This document shows, piece after piece, positions 1-8,845 of a stretch of DNA of 64,000 nucleotides. The notes beneath the pieces were generated by a model. The model was not told the DNA's origin and did no database searches. It saw only the letters and a list, made by a program, of their open reading frames with translations. How positions within the stretch are numbered: position 1 is the first letter of the stretch; each line of letters begins with the position of its first letter. This stretch comes from CBDCIS01 sp965217565 (GTDB taxonomy: Bacteria; Chloroflexota; Dehalococcoidia; Lucifugimonadales; CATOSD01), in assembly GCA_965217565.1 (NCBI GenBank), contig CBDCIS010000001.1, positions 248,001 through 312,000 of the forward strand. Reading direction: 5' to 3'. The position numbers were made by a program, and so were the translations under genes.

Positions 1-33
1 CAACCTAATTTGAACTTCTCACACACCCTCTAA
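1..33 (+). mobile_element. Right end of an IS5-family element (truncated by window edge)
   Basis: These bases match the right end of the complete 855-bp IS5-family element at 8846-9700, including the terminal inverted repeat ACTTCTCACACACCCTCT. The rest of the element would lie outside the window. The last bases read TCTAAG rather than TCTTAG. The end abuts the istB relic, so this element also inserted into that older IS21-type sequence. Confidence 0.8.
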
Positions 34-217
34 GACCTGGGTCCACTCGTCGAAGGGCAGGTTGGTGGTGACTGGGACCGAGTCTCTCTCGTATCTCTGG
101 CTGAAGACCTCGAAGGGGAGCTAGGCGCCGGCCTCGGAGAGTCGGACGAAGCCTAGCTCGTCGATGATTAGCGGGTTGAGCCGCGACAACTGCCACTGGA
201 GGTTAGGCAGCCTTCTC
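34..217 (-). pseudogene. istB relic, C-terminal part (IS21-family helper ATPase)
   Basis: Read on the minus strand, this stretch encodes LIIDELGFVRLSEAGA, then an in-frame TAG, then LPFEVFSQRYERDSVPVTTN and LPFDEWTQVL. This is the Walker B and sensor region of IstB, the ATPase that assists IS21-family transposases. The N-terminal part lies at 1457-1800 beyond the IS630 element. Deleting that element and one TA joins the parts in frame through SAAVVRELMEAKD to RRLPNLQWQLSRLN. The internal stop and loss of the 3' end show that the gene is dead. No istA was seen. Confidence 0.85.
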
Positions 218-219
218 TA

Positions 220-1454
220 GTGGTTCAACTTTTTTGTATTGATGGGTAGAGTGACTTTAGCTTGATGCGCGCATCCTCGGTAGTGAAGCGCCAATCCACT
301 CGTATAACATCCCGGTTGCGTTGATTCTGCCAAGCATTGACCTCGCCGCGCAGGATGTCTTGATTGGCAATCCGTCGGTCCAGGCACTGTCGAGCCAGCA
401 CACCGATCTCTATCTCCGCCATATTCAACCAACTCCCGTGTTTGGGAGTGTAGTGTATCTCCAGTCGCTCAGCTATACGCCTCGCCTCAGCAGGCTCGAA
501 TGCCTCGTATAGCGAGGACAGCTTGTGAGTGTTGAGATTGTCCATTACCAGCACGATCCGGTCTCTGTCAGGGTAGTCCTCGTCGACCAGTTTCTTTATC
601 ACATGCGCCCAGTCCACCTTCGTGCGGCGCTCTCTGAGCTCGACTCGGCGCCATCCGTCCAACGGTGCAAACAGCATGAACAGGCTGCTCACTCCATTGC
701 GCTCGTATTCGTAGTCGTATGCCGCCGATAAGCCGGGCGCTGTGGGACGCGGCACTCGCGTCTCCTTGACTTGCTGTTTGCTCGTCTCATCCATGCACAC
801 CAGAACCTCATTCCCATCGTACGGCCGTTGGTAGACCTCCAGTACGTCTTCCATCGCGCACACAAACTCCGCGCTCTGACCGGGCGGGATGCACCAACTC
901 TGCTTCAGCCACGGCTTCAGCTCGTTTTTTTAAGCGCCTGGCGAACCGTCTCGGCGCTAATGGTCTCGACTATCTCACACTCGACCAACTCGTCAGCCAA
1001 CAGCTTCAGGGTCCAACTGGCACGCCCCTCCGGCGGTTCCCTGCAGGCCATCGCTATCAACCGTGCTTCACCTTCGCCGTCCAGTCTCTTTTGACGCCGA
1101 CGCAGTTGCTTTTTGCGATTCAGCGCAGACTCGACCCCCTCCTCCACACAGCGCTTGCGTATTCGCTCGACCGTTGACTGTCCCACACCGAGCGCGCTGG
1201 TGATGTCCGCGTCCTTCATTCCCCCGTCCGAGCGTGACTCATCGCTCATCAGCAGAATGCGCGCATGGGTCTGTTTGTACGCCGCAGACCGACCGCGTGA
1301 GACCAAGCCGTTGAGTTCCTGTTGTTCGTCGGTAGTCAGTCTGATACGGTACTTCTTGGTAGACATCATGGTTCCTCCTCGGTTCAACGTTACGATTGAA
1401 CCCCCAAGAGCAACAATGACTATCATGGTCTTCATTTCAATGATGTTGGACCAC
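220..1454 (-). mobile_element. IS630-family insertion sequence, copy 1 (1235 bp)
   Basis: The element is bounded by inverted ends GTGGTTCAAC and GTGGTCCAAC and flanked by TA dinucleotides at 218-219 and 1455-1456, the target duplication typical of IS630/Tc1-type elements. It has inserted into the istB relic. A second copy of the same length and identical protein content, in the opposite orientation, lies at 61953-63187. The close match of the copies points to recent transposition. Confidence 0.93.
225..1369 (-). CDS. IS630-family transposase, two frames joined by a -1 frameshift
   Basis: This is a DDE-superfamily transposase in two frames. The first frame (1369 to 917, about 150 aa) starts at an ATG behind GAGGAGGAACC and carries the helix-turn-helix region (DADITSALGVGQSTVERIRK). 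It ends LKKTS. The second frame carries the catalytic core: Asp in VLVCMDETSK, Asp in IVLVMDNLNTHK and Glu in LNMAEIEIGV. At a run of seven A (CTT AAA AAA ACG) a -1 slip continues as LKKNELKPWL and gives a product of about 381 aa, a normal family length. The same junction in both copies favours programmed frameshifting over decay. Confidence 0.9.
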
Positions 1455-1456
1455 TA

Positions 1457-1800
1457 GTCCTTGGCCTCCATGAGTTCTCGGACGACGGCGGCGCTTGTGG
1501 GGCATCCAACAGACTTTCCCCGTGACAGGCGACCAGGGCCAATCCCAGGGCAACGTGGATCTGCCGGTGCCGCTGGCGATGATGTTTACCCACCGCTGGA
1601 TGTTTTCGTTCCTGGTCAGTTGCTTATTCAACGAAGGTATGGACAGGAAGTCGAAGGTGTCCAGACTCTTAACGGCGGGGAATCCGGCCACCCTGATCCG
1701 GCACTGAACCACGCACTGGTGCCGGTCAATAAGTTCCAGTTCTGCGAGGCGGAGCAGGTAGTCGGGATGGTCCGCGCACTGGGCGACCGGCTTGCGGTAC
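1457..1800 (-). pseudogene. istB relic, N-terminal part
   Basis: The minus strand shows DYLLRLAELELIDRHQ, then RIRVAGFPAVKSLDTFDFLS and IPSLNKQLTR, which are diagnostic of the IstB N-terminus. A degraded Walker A region follows in a shifted frame, ending VALGLALVACH. Several frameshifts are present. The sequence runs into the IS630 left end and resumes at 217. Together the two parts are the remains of an IS21-family helper gene that predates the IS630 and IS5 insertions. Confidence 0.83.
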
Positions 1801-1806
1801 CGCCTT

Positions 1807-2565
1807 TCAGCGGGCGGGTTTCGCGGGTTGATGCGCCAAAAGGAAGTCGCGCACCTGGTTTATCGTCTTGGCGAACATGTCCTCTGACTCCTTCCATGGA
1901 TATGCCGTCACCTGGGCTTTAGGTGCCAACGCCACCAGGTCCATGGCGGCCTCGTAAGAGTGCGCCGGAGTGTCATCAGGCATGACCAGCATCGGTGTCT
2001 GGCACGAACGCGCGAAGTCCCGCGACACGCTGTACATGAAGTCCGGCTGGACGCGGTAAAGGTTGTGCAGGTACTCTTCGACGACCTCCATGGTCACGTC
2101 AGGCCGCCGGGTGCATAGCTCGAGGCCCCAACTATCGTGGCCAGAGTCATACATGGCGTCCGGTGTTTCTCGGTTGTGTCCAACCGGCTGGCAGAGCACA
2201 CTGGCTACGACGCGCTCGGGTGCCCGTTCCATGAGCTTGAGTGCGAAAGGGCCACCGATGCAATAGCCCATGAAGAAGAACTCCTGAATGCCCAGGTGGT
2301 CCATCAACCCCAGTTGGTCGTCAGCGAAGGCTCCCCACGGGCCGTCGACCTGGACCGGCCCGCTGGACTCTCCGCCATTCGCGTTGCGTTGGTCCATCGT
2401 GATGCAACGGAAGTCGTTCTTGAACTCCTCCATCGCGTTGAACACCTGTGCAGGCCAATTTTTGACCACGGAGTTCAGGCCTCCGCCGGGGGTCACTAGA
2501 AGCGGGAAACCGGAACCAACCTCCTCATAGTGGATGCGGACATCGCCCTTGGTATAAAACGGCAT
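1807..2565 (-). CDS. Alpha/beta hydrolase with Cys nucleophile
   Basis: This is a 252-aa alpha/beta-hydrolase-fold protein, probably cytoplasmic because no signal peptide is seen. The nucleophile elbow is GYCIGG (residues 100-105), so Cys102 replaces the usual Ser; Cys nucleophiles are known in dienelactone hydrolases. An oxyanion-type loop TPGGGLNSVV precedes it. The acid is probably the Asp in VMPDDTPAHS; I could not place the histidine with confidence. The start is supported by a purine-rich AAGGAGACAC before the ATG. It stands alone between IS debris, with its stop abutting the istB relic. The substrate is unknown. Confidence 0.85.
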   Translation of the reverse strand: MPFYTKGDVRIHYEEVGSGFPLLVTPGGGLNSVVKNWPAQVFNAMEEFKNDFRCITMDQRNANGGESSGPVQVDGPWGAFADDQLGLMDHLGIQEFFFMGYCIGGPFALKLMERAPERVVASVLCQPVGHNRETPDAMYDSGHDSWGLELCTRRPDVTMEVVEEYLHNLYRVQPDFMYSVSRDFARSCQTPMLVMPDDTPAHSYEAAMDLVALAPKAQVTAYPWKESEDMFAKTINQVRDFLLAHQPAKPAR

Positions 2566-3163
2566 TGCAGTGTCTCCTTCTTGACCCCAGCATAACGCCC
2601 GCAGACAATTGTAGCTTGGGAGACCGGGTTGTCAAGGCAGAAAACGCCGGTTGAAACTGCGCAAGAAGCGGGTTTTAACCAGGGTCGCGACGAAGGCCAC
2701 ATCATCGATGTGCTAACCATTGGTGCTAGTTTAATACAAAGTTGAAAAAAGTTATGAGGTTCCCTCATCCTGTGAGTTGACACGCTCGCAAAGAAGGGAA
2801 CCCATGACCATTGTAGATCTTACCACCGAGCTCTTTTGCAGGATAGACGACGCGATGAAGGACGAACCAAGCCATAGGCAAGCATCGCTGTGCCCCAGTG
2901 AGTTGGTCGCCACGGGACTGCGACACCGCAAACGTCTACGACACCAAGTTCCAACCCTCACCGAGCGGTTCGACGAACAGATGGTGGTACTGGGCGACAC
3001 CGGATTCCACAGCGCCGAAGGCGGCCCTCCCAACCTCAAGCTCTGCCCTAGACGTGAGTGGAACGAGCGCATGATGGTGGAGACTGTTCTGTCCATTCTC
3101 ACGGTAGTGTGTCATATCAAAAAGATGCGTCATAGAGTCTGCGACTACTTCAAGTGTCGACTA

Positions 3164-3977
3164 GGGCCTGTTCACACTAACGCAACGCATCGAAGATGAG
3201 CGCAAACAGGATGAACCCAAGGAAGAGAGCGTCCAGCTTCTCAAAGCGAGAGAAGATGCGCCGAAAGCCCTTCAACCGTCGAAACAACCGCTCGATTTCG
3301 TTCCGACGCTTGTACATCTCCCGGTCGTACTGCCAAGGGTCAACCCTCGTGCTCAGGGGCGGAACTATCGGGGTGAACCCCAGGGCCAACGCCAGTTGGC
3401 GGGTCTCATTCCCCTCGTATGCCCGGTCCATTAACAGGAACGGGTTCTGGTCCTGTGTTCCGAGGCGCTTTAGCAGCTTTCGCCCCTCCGGCGCATCGTG
3501 GGCCTGTCCGGGAGAAAGGGAGAACGTCACGGCTGTTCTAGCATCCGCGGCAACCATATGAATCTTGGTGGTCCAGCCGCCACGGGACTTGCCGATGGAC
3601 TGGGGTCCGTTTTTTTTAACGCACCGGTTCCATCGGGATGGACCTTGACTATGGTACTGTCCATGGAAACCGCTTCTATCTTGATACGCACTATGTGCTC
3701 TCGTTGAAGATACTCGAAAACCCGGTCGAGCACACCGTTCTTGGACCACCGGTTCATCCGGGTGTAGACGGTGTGCCAGTTGCCAAATCGAGGCGGCAAT
3801 CCCCGCCATTTGCAGCCTTGCTCGGCGACATAGAGGATAGCGTTGAGTACTTGCAGGTTCGACAGGCTGACGTTGCCACGCTGAACGGGAAGGATCGGCG
3901 CAATTCGTTGGTACTGAACTTCGGTGATTTCCATTCTCGGATTGTAACATAATTTGGCTATCAGTGTGAACAGACCC
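3164..3977 (-). mobile_element. IS5-family element nested in the IS982 relic (814 bp)
   Basis: The terminal inverted repeats are GGGCCTGTTCACACT at the left and GGGTCTGTTCACACT at the right. The element is flanked by TA at 3162-3163 and 3978-3979, and the original target reads CTAG. The clean duplication shows insertion into the IS982 relic after that element arrived. The transposase is carried on the minus strand. Confidence 0.9.
3177..3934 (-). CDS. IS5-family transposase, two frames with a -1 shift
   Basis: The first frame (3934 to 3527) encodes the N-terminal DUF4096-like region (GCKWRGLPPRFGNWHTVYTR) and the first catalytic Asp in VSMDSTIVKV. It reaches a run of eight A. A -1 slip gives ALKKNGPQSIGKSRGGWTTK and continues in the second frame with the second Asp in FLLMDRAYEG and the last Glu in RRNEIERLFRRLKGFR. 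The joined product is about 252 aa, the normal size. As in the IS630 copies, the slip site is an A-run, consistent with programmed frameshifting. Confidence 0.88.
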
Positions 3978-4102
3978 TAGCGTATATAATGGCTGCCTTC
4001 AATATCTTGGTGCAGTGGAATCGAATCAAGCCCGATGAACAGAGTGTCGTCAGACTTTCTATCGCACAGTTCGCGCTCTGACTTTCAACTAGCACCAATG
4101 GT

Positions 4103-4293
4103 TAATAAACTGAAGCCAAGTTGAAACCTGCGGGGGCATGGTTCTGTCTCCCTATCTCGCAGGAGCTTCGAAGACTTGCCAAGATCGAATGGGAGGGCCG
4201 TTGATTAGGTGGTCGACCACCCTATATCACACCACGACATGTGAGGCGAGGTCCTCCGCAGGCTTGCAGGTCCACCCACATCTGGAAGGTGGT
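4103..4293. repeat. Gap with one degenerate copy of a dispersed repeat
   Basis: No gene is recognisable. The 3' part (about 4258-4345, read on the minus strand) is a degenerate copy of the repeat also found at 7413-7482 and 24608-24682, sharing the core GGGCCT-ACTTGACGGTA. It runs on into the IS3 relic. Confidence 0.5.
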
Positions 4294-4641
4294 ATTGTCT
4301 ACCGTCAAGTCAGGCCCACCAAACTGGACAAAATCGAGAACCTTCACGTTGAGGTTCAGGCTGGCACTGTAGCGCCATGCCCAGCTCCACCACCCCCCGC
4401 CTCGGCGCCACGCTCATGGACTGGACCTCTCCACAAAGAAATCCCGCTCAACCTTCAGTTGGCCTATCTCCCGATACAGCCGGGTGACCAATGCCGCCTC
4501 CAGCGCCACCCTGGCCTTGAAGGCCGGGCTGTACTTCCAACGTCATTGTGTCATCTCCCCCTCCTTTCTATCGCCATCTGCCGCACTTAGCTTAGGAGCA
4601 GGACTCTCACTTATCCACCTGTCCAGTTTCCTGGGTCCACC
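4294..4641 (-). pseudogene. IS3-family relic (orfA fragment plus one end)
   Basis: The minus strand encodes KYSPAFKARVALEAA fused directly to LVTRLYREIGQLKVERDFF and VERSSP, then a stop. This is an IS3-family orfA (HTH_Tnp_1) that has lost its middle. Upstream lies TGGACCCAGGAAACTGGACA, a typical IS3-family terminus. No orfB catalytic region remains. Confidence 0.75.
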
Positions 4642-5376
4642 TCAATTGCCTATCGTGGAATCCAATCTCACCCCGCCCACGAGTACCTCAGTTTTGGTGC
4701 CTATTGGATAACAGAGAAGTTTTAATTTGCGGCACAACTATCGAGAGCAAGTCATTTGTTGCATCAGACGCCTCAAAGTGATAGTCTTGCCCGATTCCAC
4801 GCATCTTTATCAGTTCTGTAATCTGTCAGGCATATGAATGCTCGGGATGGCGCGTGTTTCGGAACCTTGACCGTTCGTATGGGAGCTGCTAAACTCTGAT
4901 GGAGTCGAGTGGGAAGAGGTTGACGTGGCGGGGATCTTGCGGGGCCATCGCGCCTAATCTATCGGACGTGTACCATGCAGGTATGCTCTAACAGCTCCCC
5001 AGTGGGGCATCTTCACCGCAGGGTGGCGCGTTACCGCAGCCGCCAGCATTATAGCCTCCCCTGCGAACCTTAACTTCCCCACCCAATCCACCGGGGTTCT
5101 CCTACCCCTGTCCTTGAGCCCTCGGGTCATGGTTTAGCCATCTCGTCCGCGCCCTCCTTCATTTAGCAGCAACTGTCGTTTTGCGTTTTGGCTTGTGGCC
5201 AGCCCAGCCGCCGAGCAACGTCGGCCAAGTCCAAATCATCCCATCCATCCGGGGCATTAGCTTGGCAAGCGTTTTTGGGCTTGTCTTGCGGGGAGACCCC
5301 GAAACACTTTACAAAAATTACGCCCTAACACTGTATGCAACGCTTTGCAAAACGAAAGAAATTTAGGCGGTTGATA
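4642..5376. other. 735-bp stretch with no recognisable gene
   Basis: I find no convincing reading frame, RNA gene or repeat here. Short frames present on both strands lack ribosome binding sites and family resemblance. The position between an IS3 relic and a broken panD suggests decayed sequence. Confidence 0.5.
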
Positions 5377-5748
5377 ATGCGAGAGATGTTGAGGTCTAGC
5401 ATTCACAGAGCATGGGTTACTGACGCCAATCGGACCTACGTTGGGAGCATTCTCATTGGCGAGGACTTGATGGATCAAGGTAGACCTGTGGGACTTCGAA
5501 AAAGCGCTGGTCCGCGACGTCACCAACGTCAACCGCTTTGAGACCTACGCATCGTCGGCGAGCCGGGATCGGGCGTCACTGCCATGCAAGGAGAGGCCGC
5601 CCGTCTCAGCGCAACCGGCAACTGCGTAATCATTGTGTCCTTCGACACTACCGACGACCGGCCGTGCCCGCAGACGGTCCTGGTGGACCAGGACAACCGG
5701 TTCGTGGAATACCTGGAGGGAGCCAAACATGGTCAGCAGATTTTCTGA
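5377..5748 (+). pseudogene. panD: Aspartate 1-decarboxylase, frameshifted
   Basis: PanD makes beta-alanine from aspartate using a pyruvoyl group formed by self-cleavage at a Gly-Ser bond. The sequence starts MREMLRSSIHRAWVTDANRT and keeps the cleavage context YVGSI. A frameshift after LMDQ moves to VDLWDFEKALVRDVTNVNRF and ETYA; a second shift leads to IVGEPGSGVTAMQGEAARLS and ATGNCVIIVSFD. The normally conserved Lys before the IHR motif is Ser here. The frame runs 20 bp into the next gene, so they were probably translationally coupled. Whether the shifts are real or sequencing errors cannot be told from the sequence. Confidence 0.85.
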
Positions 5749-6550
5749 ACAAGAGACCGAGTCCTATTACGACTCCGAAGACGTCATATACCGATCAGTT
5801 TGGGACGAGGACGGAAGCGTCCACTGGGGCCTCTTCGACGAGAGCGCCGACAAGGACTTCCTCAAGGCCTGTGACAACCTGAACCGGACGATGGTCGATA
5901 AGGGCCGCATTGACCAAGACTCAAGAGTCCTGGACTTGGGCTGCGGCAACGGCACGACCGCAATCTGGCTGGCCGGAGCGAGCGGAGGGCGGGTGATAGG
6001 CGTCGATCTTAGCGGCGTCCGCGTGGACAACGCATTGCAGAAACGGGCCATGCTAAGCCCCAGATTAAAGGACCGGCTGGCCTTTGAGAAGGCCTCGGCC
6101 ACCGAGCTTCCCTTTCCGGATGGCTCCTTCACTCACGTGTGGAGCCAAGCCGTCATCTACCATGTGCCGGATAAACGCAAGGCGCTGAACGAGGCCTACC
6201 GGGTCTTGGCCGACGGTGGGACCATGGTGTTCGACGACCTCTTCAGACCACAGCGGGAGATTGCGCCCGCAACCCAAACCTACGTGTACGACAGGCTGTT
6301 GTTCGACACCGAGTTCTCCTTCGAGTCCTACCAGCAGGCCCTGAAGGACCAGGGCTTCGACGTATTGGAAGCCTTGGACCTTTCCCCGCACCTGAAACAG
6401 AGCTACCTGTGCTTGTCCGAGCGCACGCCGAAGGACGATGCTTTGGATGACTCCGAACACTACCAGTGGTTGACCACCGCCTATATTGAGACTGCCGCCG
6501 CCGTGGACAGGAACGAACTGGGATGGGGTCTATTCACCTGCCGGAAGTGA
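5729..6550 (+). CDS. SAM-dependent methyltransferase, sarcosine/dimethylglycine N-methyltransferase-like
   Basis: This is a 273-aa class I methyltransferase. SAM-binding motif I is VLDLGCGNG (residues 67-75), followed by an acidic strand end GVDLS. By eye the order of motifs, YYDSEDVIYRSVW, then SFTHVWSQAVIYH, then a C-terminal LGWGLFTCRK, parallels bacterial N-methyltransferases that complete glycine betaine synthesis. The ATG follows GGAGGG and lies within the end of panD. The next methyltransferase starts 1 bp after its stop. I infer N-methylation of a small amino acid, possibly beta-alanine given panD. A quinone- or tocopherol-type methyltransferase is the alternative. Confidence 0.8.
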   Translation: MVSRFSEQETESYYDSEDVIYRSVWDEDGSVHWGLFDESADKDFLKACDNLNRTMVDKGRIDQDSRVLDLGCGNGTTAIWLAGASGGRVIGVDLSGVRVDNALQKRAMLSPRLKDRLAFEKASATELPFPDGSFTHVWSQAVIYHVPDKRKALNEAYRVLADGGTMVFDDLFRPQREIAPATQTYVYDRLLFDTEFSFESYQQALKDQGFDVLEALDLSPHLKQSYLCLSERTPKDDALDDSEHYQWLTTAYIETAAAVDRNELGWGLFTCRK

Positions 6551-6551
6551 T

Positions 6552-7184
6552 ATGAAAGACAGTCACAACAGGGTCCAGTGGGTTTATTCCTCCAGCTCCA
6601 ACCAGGAGTTGGAGGAGCGCTACGACCAGTGGGCCACCGAATACGACAAAGACTTGGCCGAGGAATTCGCCTGGAACGCCCCGCAGACCGCAGTCGACCT
6701 GTTTGCCAAGCACGTCCCCACCGGGGCGAGGGTCCTCGACGCGGGAGCCGGCACCGGCCTGGTGGGTGAGCGATTGGTGCAGTCGGGGTACCAAGACCTC
6801 TACGCCATGGACCTTTCTTTGGGAATGCTGGAGGAGGCCCGCCGGAAGGACCTCTACAAAGAGTTCCACCAGATGACCCTTGGGGAGGAGTTGGGTTTCG
6901 AGACCGACTCCTTCGACGCGGTTATTAGCGTGGGAGTGTTCACCACCGGCCACGCCCCGGCCCACGCCTTCGACGAGTTGGCGCGCATCACCAAGCCTGG
7001 CGGGTTCATAGTGTTCAGCCTACGAGTGGACCTGTATGAGGGAAGCGGTTTCAAAGAATACCAGACGGGCTTGGAGGAAGCTGGTAAGTGGAAGATGGCC
7101 GAGCTTTCGGAACCCTACTATCCACTGCCCAAGGGAGAGCCCGACGTGGTCCATCGAATTTGGGCCTACGAGGTCACTTCGTAA
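6552..7184 (+). CDS. Second SAM-dependent methyltransferase
   Basis: This is a 210-aa class I methyltransferase with motif I VLDAGAGTGL (residues 61-70), the acidic loop YAMDLSLGML, post-motif FDAVISVGVFTTGHAP and the GGFIVFSLR strand. The N-terminus NQELEERYDQWATEYDKDL is typical of the family annotated as Williams-Beuren-region-like methyltransferases. It begins one base after the previous stop, so panD and both methyltransferases form one transcription unit. Its substrate is unknown; working on the same compound as its neighbour is an inference from the operon. Confidence 0.82.
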   Translation: MKDSHNRVQWVYSSSSNQELEERYDQWATEYDKDLAEEFAWNAPQTAVDLFAKHVPTGARVLDAGAGTGLVGERLVQSGYQDLYAMDLSLGMLEEARRKDLYKEFHQMTLGEELGFETDSFDAVISVGVFTTGHAPAHAFDELARITKPGGFIVFSLRVDLYEGSGFKEYQTGLEEAGKWKMAELSEPYYPLPKGEPDVVHRIWAYEVTS

Positions 7185-7924
7185 AGGCTTCCCCATTTCC
7201 CAAGGCTCCAGTCCTCTACAGGGGCGATTTGCAAATCTCCCTGCGGTTTCCCCGCCTCGTTCTTTGGGGGCGCGTCGGCGTGCGCGGTCTGTATGCAAGG
7301 GTGAAGATGAGCGAGGTGCAGTTTCTGGGTCCGTCCTGCGAGAGCCTGGAGACGCCTCCCTGGAACGGCCTCTGGGCAAGTAAGCGAAAAAGAGAGTTAC
7401 GACTAGGCGGACAGGTCTCCTGAGGCTCATAACAGCGCCTCCAACTCGAAGATGGCGCTGCATACCGTCCCATTAGGCCCACCTAACTTGACGATAGACA
7501 GAGCCATCTTCGAGATGTGGCTCGTTCTGGCAGGCTGACCAAAGTCCGCTACTGCGCGATCATGACAGGACAAGGCGTGCAGACGCAACACCACAAACCG
7601 CGCCACAGCCTACACTCCCCTCGATGGTAATCGCCGTATTCGCCGGGTGCTGTCCCGGTCCGGGATGGGGAGCTTATCCGAAGCCAAGCCTTCGCCATCA
7701 TTGATCCCTCCAACCGACAGCGGTCCCACCATGACCGCAGAGAGACGTCGGGAGCCGAAAGGAGGCACACTTCATTCTGGAGTTGCCAAGGGTGGCGGCA
7801 GATGATCTGATCAGCCTACAATAGCAAGAAGTAACAGAAGTACCTCTGTCGCTTCTGGGCGAGGGTTATTCCACCTAGACAACGGCAAGGTCACTAGCTG
7901 TATGCAAAGGGAAGGACCCACGCT
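7185..7924. other. 740-bp intergenic stretch with a dispersed repeat
   Basis: There is no supported gene. It contains a copy of the dispersed repeat at 7413-7482 (minus strand). The remainder shows only short frames without ribosome binding sites or recognisable motifs. Confidence 0.5.
7413..7482 (-). repeat. Dispersed ~70-bp degenerate repeat, copy 2
   Basis: Read on the minus strand it starts GGTGGGCCTAATGGGACGGT and contains GCCATCTTCGAG and TGAGCCTC-GGAGACC. The copy at 24608-24682 aligns over its whole length with scattered differences, and a third weaker copy is at about 4258-4345. The function is unknown; it could be a shared relic of a mobile element. Confidence 0.6.
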
Positions 7925-8845
7925 ATGAAACGTTTCAAATTCAAGAGGCTCGAAAGGCATCGTATAGGTGGCACGGGCGACAGTTTCGAACTCTCTTACC
8001 AATTGCCTCGTTCGCCTTCAGGAAAGCTATACATGTACTCGCCTAATCCGGATGCGGTTCCGCGCCTATTCCTGATCGGTGACGCACCCGAAGTTCGCAC
8101 AATCGCTGCCAATCACCAAGCACATATCCGGCTGAACCCCGGGTCTGGTGAGGTAGTTTGTCCTTATTCTGGCTATACCGGCCGCAAGAGGATTTCATAC
8201 ATCCTAAAGACAAGGATGACGTACAAAAGCAGGCTGGGCACGATGCCATCGCTGACATTCAGGATAATTTGAAAAACTGGGCCCGAGATTTCAATCGCAA
8301 ACAGCCAAAGGGCGGGCTAATCTCTATGCAAATGCAGTACAAGAAGGGGCCCAACCCCACGCCGGTCGCTATTCGTGAGGATTTGCTTCGTAATCTTGTG
8401 TGTGACGTATGCAGCCGCATCTATGGTGTCTATGCAATTGGATTGTTCTGCCCTAACTGTGGAGCACCCAACGTCCAACTGCACTTTCGTCGTGAAGTTG
8501 AGCTGATTCACAAACAGATCGAGATAGCTGAGAGACAAAACGCTGTAGGTGACGTGGAATTCGGCTATCGTTTAATGGGCAATGCTCATGAAGACGTCCT
8601 CACGGCATTCGAGGCTACACTCAAAGCCGTCTATATTCATTTGACCAGGCTGTCCGAGCCTATGGATGTAAGACCAGATGTCGGCAATGAGTTCCAAAAC
8701 CTGGAGCGGGCACGACAGCGCTTTCTTGAGTTCGGCATAAATCCTTTTGACGCCGTATCTGAGTCTGACCTGACTCTTCTAATGGATTGCATCCAGAAAC
8801 GACATGTCATTGGACATAATCTAGGCATAACCGACGACCGTTATC
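7925..8845 (+). pseudogene. Hypothetical zinc-ribbon protein, frameshifted and cut by IS5 copy A
   Basis: The gene starts at an ATG near GGAAGGACCC and reads MKRFKFKRLERHRIGGTGDS to GSGEVVCPYSGY. A frameshift near 8180 moves the frame, which then continues EDFIHPKDKDDVQKQ. A zinc-ribbon pattern CDVC...CPNC follows, then a long helical part ending KRHVIGHNLGITDDRYL. The 855-bp IS5 element enters at 8846. Beyond it the frame would continue about 19 codons to a stop near 9757. I do not recognise a named family; CxxC pairs suggest metal binding. Two lesions indicate loss of function. Confidence 0.65.

Larger units (their letters stand above)
2804..4081 (+). pseudogene. IS982-family transposase relic (deleted and interrupted)
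   Basis: The N-terminus MTIVDLTTELFCRIDDAMKD and the segments VVLGDTGFHSAEG, NERMMVETVLSILTVVCH and, after the inserted IS, MAAFNILVQWNRIKPDEQ match IS982-type transposases. The start follows AAGAAGGG. The middle of the protein is missing: LVATGL joins directly to RHRKRLRHQV, so only about 150 of roughly 290 expected residues remain and part of the catalytic domain is lost. The gene is inactive even without the nested IS5 element. Confidence 0.82.
2716..4102 (+). mobile_element. Degenerate IS982-family element, interrupted by an IS5-family element
   Basis: The ends carry the inverted repeat ACCATTGGTGCTAGTT at 2716 and its complement AACTAGCACCAATGGT ending at 4102. Inside is a decayed IS982-type transposase. 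A second element occupies 3164-3977. Removing it and one TA restores an open frame across the junction (KCRLAYIMAAFNIL). Confidence 0.82.

Noticed and set aside
5538..5882. Plus-strand frame across the panD region
   Set aside because: Translation has no resemblance to any family, while two other frames together give a clear PanD.
7549..7770. Minus-strand frame in the 7.2-7.9 kb gap
   Set aside because: No ribosome binding site, no recognisable motif, and composition unlike neighbouring genes.
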